NCBI GenBank assembly: GCA_026168455.1
Contig: CM047426.1
Location: 61,858,958-61,922,957, forward strand
DNA length: 64,000 nucleotides
Direction: 5' to 3'
Origin: Theocolax elegans
Lineage: Eukaryota > Arthropoda > Insecta > Hymenoptera > Cerocephalidae
Below are positions 55,864 to 64,000 of this stretch, piece by piece (position 1 is the stretch's first letter; every line of letters starts with the position of its first letter). The notes beneath the pieces were generated by a model. That model saw nothing but the letters and a program-made list of their open reading frames with translations. It was not told the origin of the DNA and ran no database searches. Both the position numbers and the translations under genes were made by a program.

Positions 55864-57759
55864 ATGGATCACCTATCAGGAGATCAGATTTGAGTGGTAT
55901 CTGAAGCAATCAAGGCTAGGCGCAAAAAAAGGGAAGTACTTACCATTGCGGTCAAAAACCAGCTAATTACTTACCCCTCTACCGAATTAGGCAATTTAGT
56001 AAAATCTGAAATGATTGAATGGGATTTGAATGATGCGAAAGAGATGGGTATTACAAGCGATGAGTTGAACGATGATGCGTTTGAGGTCGACCTGAGAGAC
56101 GTGGACGTGAAGGGTGAAGAGATGGGCAGAGATATTGAATGCGAAACGGACTCTGAGATGAGCGATAAACGAGATTCGATAATAAACGAGAAGCGAAATT
56201 TCAGAGAAGCGAATGTGTTAAATAAAAATGCGCCGTTGATTATTGCTGATGAAAAATGCAACATAAGCATGCGAATTAAAAACAAAACTAAATTGCCTAA
56301 TATTAAAAGAGATGATTTTTCAGATGAGATGGATGAGACGAGAAATATGATGGAAAGAGTCACTCAAGTTATTGAGGAGAAAATGCAACCTGTTGCGAAT
56401 TTGAGGATCCGGGTAGACATGGTGGTCACGGATATAAACAATTTCTTTGATTCAATGACGGAACGCGACATATCACAACAAAACAACTTGAGAGAAAATA
56501 TTGATGAGAAGCGCAACCTCAACGATGAGATGAGACGAATGTGTTCGGAGATGAGAGGATGCATTCGTGAAGGACGAGAGGTGTTAAGGGAAATGAAAGA
56601 GGTAAGAGATGAGTTTTATGATAAGAATGAAAATGATTTTAAACATATTGCACATAATTCGACGGAAAATTCGGGGCATGACGTTATATCGAAAGCTGAT
56701 ATAATAAAATTAATTAGATCAGAAGTAGAGAAAGAAAATAATTCGGAAACTAAAAATTTTAACAAATCGAATGACATGAGTGAGTTTAAAGACGCGATTA
56801 AATTACTGAATATGAGAGATTCGAGTACAAAGAGAGATTATAAATTATCGGTGCAAATGAAATACGAACTGTTTATTGATTACTTTACTTCGGAATTAAT
56901 TGCCTTGGATTTAATGTACATTATTGATGAAGACTCTGAAAAACGAGACGCGACGGAAAGAGAAATGTTAACGCGAGATCAGTTTAAAGTCAGAGACATT
57001 TTAATAAATCATATCGATCAAAATTATCATGCCAAATTAATTGATATTACAGACCCGAAAGAGATGCTGGAAAAAATTAAGGAAATTAAGAGATGTGAAT
57101 GTAGTTTATCGTCTGTTAACTTAAGGAAACAGTTGTATTCTTTGGTGTTCAAACGTAAAGAGAAAGTGTCAGTTTTCGTTGACAAATTTGATGAGATAAT
57201 AAGAACACATAATAATATTCCTCATACTCAGCCGTTTGCTGAATCTGAGATTCGTGATGCCATTTATAATGCAATAGTACGAGAAGTGCCACAGATTCAC
57301 GAACTTAATTTTGTGAACAAAAACGCGACGGGTAAGGATCTAAACTATAATCAAATAAAAACATTTCTTTTACAGCATGAAGCGATGAGGAAGGGAAGCG
57401 GAGGTGCGACAGTGAGCACTAGTGTGGAGCTTAGAGTAGCTCTGGCTGCCGCACAAATAGAAGGGATGCGTTGCTACGAGTGTCACGCATATGGGCATAT
57501 TAGTCGTGACTGTCCCAGGAAAAACTCGGGAGAAAAATTGTGCTACAATTGTAGGCAATTTACACGGGACCATAAGGCTGAGAATTGCCCAAATCCCAGC
57601 ACAAGAGATGCGAGCAACGTGAGACGTGGAAGAGGACGCGGTATTATAAGGTATGCGAGATTTAACCAAAAGAATCGAACTCTTAGTTACAAAAGACGAT
57701 TTGGAAGTGATGAGAGAAATGTGAGAGATGCGCAAACAAAATTCCAGAGGCAAGCTTAA
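55864..57759 (+). pseudogene. copia gag (long N-terminal extension, zinc knuckle), one stop
   Basis: The natural start is ATG at 55864 (MDHLSGDQI); a TGA at 55891 interrupts it. The frame then stays open for 621 codons (VVSEAIKARRKKREVLTIAV on). The first 290 residues are acidic and coiled-coil-like with Met/Arg/Glu repeats. The retrotransposon gag capsid region follows (RDQFKVRDILINHIDQNYHA, LRKQLYSLVFKRKEKVSVFV, LNYNQIKTFLLQHE). Near the end is a CCHC knuckle (CYECHAYGHISRDC) and a variant second one (CYNC, six residues, H, four residues, C). Gag packages element RNA. It is well preserved compared with pol, which may reflect age or use in trans. Confidence 0.8.
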
Positions 57760-58553
57760 AATCGGAGGGAGCGGGATGCGTAGATATTAAAACGGGAAAT
57801 AATAGAATTTTAACCTTAAATAATGTGATTTGCGCGGAATCATTGTCGGAAAATTTGCTATCCTTAGGAAAATTTGTAGACAAGGGACTAGGCATTTATT
57901 TGGATAATAAGAGAGTAGAGATATTTGATCCTATTTCGAATAAAACCTATCTAACTGGAATATACGAGAAACCATACTGGTTGATTGAAGTCGAAATAGA
58001 AAAGCGAAGCGATACTTTAAAATCAAGTTCTGAAAAATTCAATTGCACACCAATTGCCTACCTTCTGACCAGAAGTAAAATTAAACAAACTCCCAATGTA
58101 AAATTAAATGAAATCCATGAAATCGAATTCCAGTCAGAAATTAAGAATGAAAGGGACGTGTTGAAAGTCGGTCCAAACTTTGAAACAACAATGACAGATA
58201 GAAAACTGCATAACCCTAACGAAATAACTGTAAACACTGATGAAAAAAAAAATGAGATGTGAAAAGGAAATTAATTACGACACAGATTTAGCTGCCCAAT
58301 CAAATAAGTCAATGTTATGACATGTGAGGATGGGTCATGCCTCTTTAAATTATCTGAGAAACCTGCAGAAGAGATTTCCTGATTTTAAGGAATTGAGTGA
58401 TGTGAAATTTGATAATTCCGTGCTTGAATGCGAAGTATGTAAAATGACTAAAATGAACAGACTGCCTTTCAATAAGACGAGGATGAGAGCATCTGCTCAA
58501 TTACAAATAATTCATTCGGACATAATGGGCCCGATAAGTCCGAAATGACACCC
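57760..58553 (+). pseudogene. copia pol: protease remnant and integrase zinc domain
   Basis: 57825-58262 reads ICAESLSENLLSLGKFVDKG and YLDNKRVEIFD, the C-terminal half of copia protease. The upstream half with the DSGA catalytic motif is absent, as gag ends only about 50 bp before. 58324-58548 has RMGHASLNYLRNLQKRFP and CEVCKMTKMNRLPF, the integrase zinc-binding region, and ends IIHSDIMGPISPK with the first catalytic Asp. A stop follows. Confidence 0.8.
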
Positions 58554-59130
58554 AAAGGGATATCGCTTAATTTCCATATTTGTAGATTATTATTCCTGAT
58601 TAGCTCAGGCATATCCCATGAAATTTAAAAATAATACAGGATCGTGTCTTGATTACTTTGTTAAAACTTCGAGAAATTTACTTGGACGAGACGCGAAAGT
58701 CTGTTATTTAAGATCAGATCAGGGCACAGATTTTACGGGAGGCGATACAATTAAAACACTCGAAAAAAAAAAAAAACTCGGAGCTGAACTGTAGTTGGCT
58801 TGTCCTGATACTCCTCAGCACAATGGATTGGCTGAGAGATTCAATCAGACTATTCAGAAGAAAGTAAGAGCGCTGATGTTTGATTCTAAATTTCCAGAAA
58901 ATATGAGGGACTTGTCTTTGGGTGCTGCTGTTTATGCTAATAATAGAACTCCGCACAAGTCAAATGAGATGGTTTCTCCTTTGGAAAAATTCAACCCAAA
59001 CTATACCGTGAATTTAAAAACAATTTAGGTGTTTTGGTTGCATGGCTTATGTAAAGATTCAGAGAAAAATAGGTCCTAAGTTTAGACAGATTGCAATTCT
59101 AAGTTTTCTTGTTGGATACAAAGCCACCGG
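58554..59130 (+). pseudogene. copia integrase core, broken
   Basis: Readable pieces are GYRLISIFVDYYS, LLGRDAKVCYLRSDQGTDFT (second catalytic Asp) and, from 58795, [20 protein letters not shown] (catalytic Glu), then [16 protein letters not shown]. An A-run at 58762-58775 and several stops break the frame. Confidence 0.8.
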
Positions 59131-59626
59131 TAATGTCTTGTTCAAACCAGATAAGAATAGATTTTATAAAAGTCGAGATGTGAGATTCAACGAAAAACAA
59201 ATTGTTTTTGGTGACAGATTCACAAATAATCAAATACAAGACTGGGACAATAATTTTGAAAAGGTAAACAACGAGAAGTGGTTCTTGAATTATGAGAAAG
59301 ATGCGTCGAGAGAATTTGAGGAAATAATAAGAAAGGAGGGAGTAGAAAAGAGCAAGAGAGGTCGCCCGAGGAAATTACAAGCGAAAGAAAGCGAAATAGA
59401 AAAAGAACAAATATTAAGTAATCCAAAATATCATGCACTGCTAGCAAAAATTAACTGTGACCCACAATCATATAGAGAGGCGATGAGTTCAAAAGACAAA
59501 GAAAATTGGTTGTCTGCAATTCAGAGTGAATTGGACTCAATGAACAAAAATGAAGTATGGGAACTGGTAGAACGATCTGAAATTGTGAGAGGCGAAAATA
59601 AACCGAATATAATAGATTCTAGGTAG
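59042..59626 (+). pseudogene. copia pol: integrase C-terminal / pre-RT region
   Basis: Open for 194 codons. It begins MAYVKIQRKIGPKFRQIAIL and has FLVGYKATGNVLFKPDKNRF and KSRDVRFNE, the usual copia motif after integrase. A basic GRPRKLQ AT-hook-like word follows near residue 106, and then SYREAMSSKDKENWLSAIQS, which leads into RT. A stop follows IIDSR. Confidence 0.75.
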
Positions 59627-60400
59627 ATCTTGAAGAAAAGGATAGAAAAAGAAGGGACGTGTAAATATAAAGCGAGACTTGTTATAAGAGGTTTCAAGGA
59701 TAGAAATGAATATGATTTGGTTGAAACATACGCACCTGTTTCGAGATTAACCTTGATAAGATCAGTTCTAGCCATCATTAATAAATATGATTTGAACGTA
59801 TATCAAATGGACGTGAAAACCGCTTTCTTGAACGGAACTATAAGCGAAGAGATATATACATGGAATTGCCAGATGGCATGAATGTGACGAGCAAAGAGAA
59901 GCGAGAGGTCTGTAAATTGAAGAAAGCGTTGTATGGGTTAAAAATCAGTCCGAAACGTTGGAATGAAAGGTTTACGGAAGCCGCTAATAAAATAGGTTTA
60001 CATACTCATGATAGTGAACAATGTTTATTTACTTGGCAAGAGGCGAATAAAATTTTGTTTTAAGTTTTTGTATGTTGATGACATGTTAATTGCTAGCAAC
60101 GATAAAGTCCGATTAAGCGAGGTGAAAACTAAATTGAAATCAGAATTTGAAATGACTGATTTTACGGGATAGAGTGAATAAAACTTTGACACTGTCACAA
60201 GAAAGCTATATATTAAAGATGTTGCAGAGATTTGGGTTTGGTGACTTGCATCCGCAGAGGACTCCGATGATTACAAACCAAGTAGCAAATCATAAGAGAC
60301 GCGATCGCGAAGAGAATGAGACAGAATCGGAATGCAAAAGTGACGAATTCAAACTGAATGTTCCATATAGAGAAGCCGTGGGTTCATTATTGTAGTTAGC
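59627..60400 (+). pseudogene. copia reverse transcriptase, broken
   Basis: 59630-59881 has CKYKARLVIRGFKDRNEYDL, ETYAPVSRLTLIRSVLAI and VYQMDVKTAFLNGTISEEIY. A one-frame jump near 59865 leads to MELPDGMNVTSKEKREVCKL and KKALYGLKISPKRWNERF (59860-60063). A stop follows, then the catalytic FVYVDDMLIASNDK near 60064-60105. Further pieces (TLTLSQESYILKMLQRFG, NVPYREAVGSLL) belong to the RT-RNase H connection. Confidence 0.85.
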
Positions 60401-61013
60401 AAATGTGACGCGTCCTGATATCACTTATGCAGTAAATATTGTCGGTAAGCATCGAATAAATCCGAATGAGGACGATTGGGAAATCATAAAAGGATTTTTG
60501 GTATCTAAAGGGAAGTGTGTCCTTGGGTCTAAAATATACTGGTAATACTGATGATATTCAGACTTATTCTGATGCAAGTTTTGCCGATTGTAAAATAGTT
60601 TGACAACTAGTGGTTTTGTAATTAAATTGTTTGGAGATGCAATGTCTTAAAAGACACACAAGCAATTATATGTCACATTATCTAACTATCAAGCTGAGTA
60701 TATAGCAATGAGCGAGGCGTGTCAATATAAAACTTCGATGTTAAATTCTTTCAAATTGATTCTAATTGATGACTTTAAACCTATGATTCTGTGGTGCGAC
60801 AATAAGGCGGCTGGTGCAGCCACCCAAATGACAGGTAGCAATAAGTTACTACATATGATTGAAATTAAAGAACATTATGTAAGAGAAAGAGTTAAAATGG
60901 GTTTTGTTAAAGTGATGTGGGTTAAGTCAAAAGAACAGCTTGCTGATATATTTACGAAGCCATTGGCTTTTGGTTTACATAATAAACTAACCTTCAAGAT
61001 AATGAATGGATAA
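60400..61013 (+). pseudogene. copia RNase H, broken
   Basis: TYSDASFADC near 60563 is the first catalytic region, followed by stops. 60708-61013 is open for 101 codons (MSEACQYKTSMLNSFKLILI) with WCDNKAAGAA, HYVRERVKMGFVKVMWVKSK and QLADIFTKPLAFGLHNKL, the standard copia pol C-terminus. Confidence 0.8.
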
Positions 61014-61084
61014 AGAGATGCGTATATATTATGCTTAATATGTGTGATTTGTATTTCTTTTAGGAAACAGTAGGTGATTGCAGG

Positions 61085-61100
61085 TCCGATCGGGAGGGAG
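61085..61100 (+). other. copia polypurine tract
   Basis: TCCGATCGGGAGGGAG immediately before the 3' LTR; the GGGAGGGAG part would prime plus-strand synthesis. Confidence 0.65.
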
Positions 61101-61341
61101 TGATGGAATTGCGATCGGCCCTTAGGTCGAGTTCCCCCTCTACTCATTATACCGTTCCGACACACGGTGTTAGTCGGAGGACTTACTCTCTGCTCGGCTA
61201 CCGATCCGTACAGATCTTACACACGGTGCACCCGCGAATTGCTTATTTACAGTTTATATTTTATAGATCAATAAAATAACTAAGAAGTGAAGTGTAAACC
61301 AGACACGAGTTTTATTGCTGCCATCACCCAATAATCCATCA
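61101..61341 (+). repeat. copia 3' LTR
   Basis: 241 bp from TGATGGAATTGC to AATAATCCATCA, with TG...CA ends. AATAAA lies at about 61270. Confidence 0.85.
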
Positions 61342-62560
61342 ATTAACAAAGTAAAAAAAAAATTTATGTGTAAACGAGAAATATCTAAAAAAAATTACGC
61401 TATTTGAGTACCGAAGAATGAAACTATATAGTTTAAAATAATAAAAATGCTTACTTTTGATTTGTCTGCAGTAAGCGGAAATCGGATATTTTTTCAACTG
61501 GCTTAATTTTTACGATTGCGTTATTTGAAATCGGAAAAAAACGAAATTAAGCACCTTAGTGTTCGAAACTTGCTTAGCTTTTAATTCAGCTAAAATAAGC
61601 AATAACTAAATATTTTATTTCTGGTATAAAATTCAAACTTTTATATGTCAGCACAAGTATCGTAAGAGAGGGTAAAATTTCAATAATTAATTTTAGGCGA
61701 CACGTGTGGGAAAAAGGTAAATATGGTCCGCGTTATTAATATTAATATCCCTATCTAGATATACAATTAACATAATTGGTAAACGATTAATTTTTTTGGT
61801 GATTTGTATCTGTGGTCGATCGCGCGAGTTAAAAAAAACGTACACTCCCGTTCGCGGTCCTCTTCACTCCCACGACAAGCAGTACAGACCCTTTTTCGGT
61901 AGATTCGACGATCGATCCTGATCGATCCATAGGATTAGTGCACATATATAAGAACATGTATATATTATATTATTGAATTATCAAATTTTGGCGGAAAATT
62001 ATTTGAGAAAACGGTAATTAGGGCAATGTCAAAAATGGGCAGAAAAGGGTCGCGGTACCTGGGCCAACAGAAAAATAAAATTATTGCACAGGCAATAAAT
62101 TCAACACAAAAAAAAAGTTGGGGAATCATCCTCGAGTTTCCTCAAATTTTAAGATTTATGGTCAGTCCTAAATCGAGTTGATCCTGTTAAAGATTTTCTT
62201 TTTGTAAATAATTTTGAAAACTCAGTCCTTGGCCATAACAAATCATAAATTTTAACAGAATTTGAACATCGGATCGAACCGTTTGGTTGAAATTTCCTAA
62301 TGTAGGCAAAACGAGGATAATAATAAATCCTCTAATTAAACAAAACAATTTAATGCTATTTAATGTTAATGGTCAAATGCAAAAAGATCGTCTATAAGCA
62401 GAAGTTAGACTTTTAATTGATAAAGAGAGTTATATATTATTCCTACTTTAACTAACTTATTCAAGCAGTAAATAGATATGACAAGTAAAATATCAAATAT
62501 CTATATCTATATCTATATTCTATATATTCTATTAAAATTCATCCGTTCTCCGGTGTCCAA
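61342..62560. other. AT-rich stretch, nothing recognised
   Basis: No gene is seen. A GC-rich patch near 61817-61935 (GATCGCGCGAG, CACTCCCGTTCGCGG, GATCGATCCTGATCGATCC) and (ATATCT)n-like text at 62499-62520 are the only notable words. Confidence 0.45.
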
Positions 62561-62600
62561 CGGGGTTGTCCAGTGTCCCGCGGCGGTGTCCAGTCTCCTG
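62545..62600 (+). repeat. short GGTGTCC(A)-type tandem
   Basis: CCGGTGTCCAACGGGG, TTGTCCAGTGTCCCGCGG and CGGTGTCCAGTCTCC form three degenerate copies just ahead of the 59-bp array. Confidence 0.55.
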
Positions 62601-62639
62601 TTGTAAGAATTAAGAGTATGTGTGGAGTGGAAGGGTTAA

Positions 62640-64000
62640 CGCTGATATTTCGGGAATTTCTGAATTATTTCGGGATAATTTCACTAAATACGGGATTTAC
62701 TGGATATTTCGAGAATTTTTGAGGTATTCCGGAATAACTCCATAAATTTCGGGATTTTCTAAATAATTCGGTAATTTCTTAGATATGCCGGGAAAACTTC
62801 ACTAATTTAGGGTTTTCCTGGATGTTTCGGGATTTTCTTAAGTATTCCGAGATAACTCCACCAATTTAGGGGTTTCCTGCAACTCTCGGGTTTTTCTGTG
62901 GTATTTCGGGATAACTCCACCAATCTCGGGATTTCCTGGATGTTTCGGGATTTTCTGTGGTATTCCGGGATAACTCCACCAATTTCGGGGTTTCCTGCAA
63001 CTCTCGGGTTTTTCTGTGGTATTTCGGGATAAATTCCCTAATTTCGGGATTTTCTGGTTGTTTCAAGATTTTCTATGGTATTTCGGGATTTTCTGTGGTA
63101 TTTCGGGATTTTCTGAAGTTTTCCGGGAACACCACTAATTTTGTGATTTCCTGGATGTTTCGGGATTTTCTGAGGTATTCCGTAATAAATCCACCAATTT
63201 CGGAATTTCCTGGATGTTTCGGGATATTCTGCGGTATTCCGGAATAAATCCACACATTTCGGAATTTCCTGGATCTTTCGGGATTTTCTGTGATATTTCG
63301 ATAAAAATTCCCTAATTAAGGGATTTCCTGGATGTTTCGGAATTTCTGTTGTATTTCGCGATAAATTCACTAATTACGGGATTTCCTGGATGTTTCAAGA
63401 TTTTCTATGGTATTTCGGGATTTGCTGTAGTATTTCGGGAAAAATCCACCAATTTCGGCATTTCCTGGATGTTTCGGGAGTTTCTACGTATTCCGGGATA
63501 AATTCCCTAATTTCTAAATTTCCTGGATGTTTCGAAATTTCCTGTGGTCTTTCGGAATAAAACCACCAATTTCGGGATTTTCTGGATGTTTCAAGATGTT
63601 CTATGGTATTTCGTTATTTTCTGTGGTATTCCGGGAGAACTCAACTAATTTCGTGATTTTCTGGGTATTCGGGATTTTCTGTGGTTTTTCGGGATAAATT
63701 TACTAATCTTGGGATTTAGGGGATACTTCGGGAATTTCTGAGTTATTTCGGGATAACTTTACTAATAACGGGATTTCCTGGATATTTCGGGAATTTTTGA
63801 TGTACTCCGGGATAACTCCATCAATCCGGAGATTTTCTTAATACTTCGGTCATTTTCGATGCATGCCGGGATACTTTACTAATTTTGGGATTTCCTGGAT
63901 ATGTCAGGATATCTTCACTAACTACGGGATTTCCTCGACGTTTCGGGAATTTCTGAGGTATGCCTGGATAACTTCACTAATTATGGAATTTCCTCGATAT
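62640..64000 (+). repeat. 59-bp minisatellite, runs off the window
   Basis: The unit is approximately TTTCGGGATTTCCTGGATG, TTTCGGGATTTTCTGAGGT, ATTCCGGGATAACTCCAC, TAA. Equivalent points fall at 62821, 62880, 62939, 62998 and 63057. About 23 diverged copies reach the window edge. AACTCTCGGG occurs at 62880 and 62998, a local two-unit period. Frames on both strands (Pro/Arg/Asn-rich on minus) reflect the repeat and are not genes. Confidence 0.9.

Larger units (their letters stand above)
54427..61341 (+). mobile_element. copia-type (Pseudoviridae) retrotransposon, near full length, dead
   Basis: Order: 5' LTR, primer-binding site, leader, gag, protease remnant, integrase, RT, RNase H, purine tract, 3' LTR. 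Integrase before RT identifies copia type. Gag is almost open but pol has many stops and frameshifts. No convincing target duplication is seen, and the two LTRs differ at their outer U3 ends, so the left border has probably been altered. Confidence 0.9.

Noticed and set aside
62866..63370. Pro/Arg/Asn-rich repeat proteins on both strands of the minisatellite
   Set aside because: They follow directly from translating a 59-bp repeat; frames shift between units and there is no start or splice context.
1..64000. CRISPR arrays, bacterial operons, tRNA genes
   Set aside because: I looked for short spaced direct repeats, Shine-Dalgarno-linked genes and cloverleafs and saw none. Tandem arrays here have contiguous units without spacers, and the genes have introns or transposon origin.

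Overview
This window looks like AT-rich nuclear DNA from an insect. A hymenopteran such as an ant is my best guess, from the mix of decayed Jockey/R1-type LINEs, copia and errantivirus-like LTR elements, a 5S-derived SINE and one small intron-containing SAM-domain gene. Species is an inference. There are no bacterial genes. Nearly everything is repeats and dead transposons. I see one convincing host-type gene (about 17.0-19.2 kb) and one weaker candidate transcript (about 8.63-10.04 kb).

Layout: 1-7948 is a satellite of about 556-bp monomers, two in minus orientation and then twelve plus a partial in plus orientation, joined head to head at 965-968. Every complete monomer carries a full hammerhead self-cleaving ribozyme core with stems I, II and III and a 7-bp complementarity between loops I and II. 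This is the most important signal in the window. 7949-11121 holds two GC-rich perfect hairpins in a 216-bp tandem repeat, a promoter-like segment with possible spliced exons, and 72-bp tandem repeats whose hairpin shows compensatory changes. 11790-16520 is a dead minus-strand LINE with a 273-bp solo-LTR-like insertion in its endonuclease. 17006-19163 is the SAM-domain gene. 19211-23770 holds diverged repeats, a TA-flanked inverted-repeat element and unassigned AT-rich DNA.

23787-24211 is a SINE with a 5S rRNA-like internal promoter. 24328-33880 is a nested series of duplicated modules (A-B-A-B-C-B-C), and the last C is one arm of a 1.65-kb fold-back element ending at 34713. 34785-39240 holds two broken plus-strand R1-clade LINEs. 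The 3' end of the second, with an LTR and a strip of retroelement interior, is duplicated in tandem (2785 bp, 38901-44470).

44180-51662 (minus) is a defective errantivirus-like LTR element with gag, a piece of pol, integrase and a baculovirus-F-like env. It also has an unusual tandem-RRM reading frame between env and the 3' LTR. 54427-61341 (plus) is a near full-length but dead copia element. 62640 to the window end is a 59-bp minisatellite.

The coding parts of the transposons are broken by stops and frameshifts, so they act here mostly as substrate for nested insertion and tandem duplication. The ribozyme satellite is the exception: its RNA motif appears unchanged in all thirteen complete copies.
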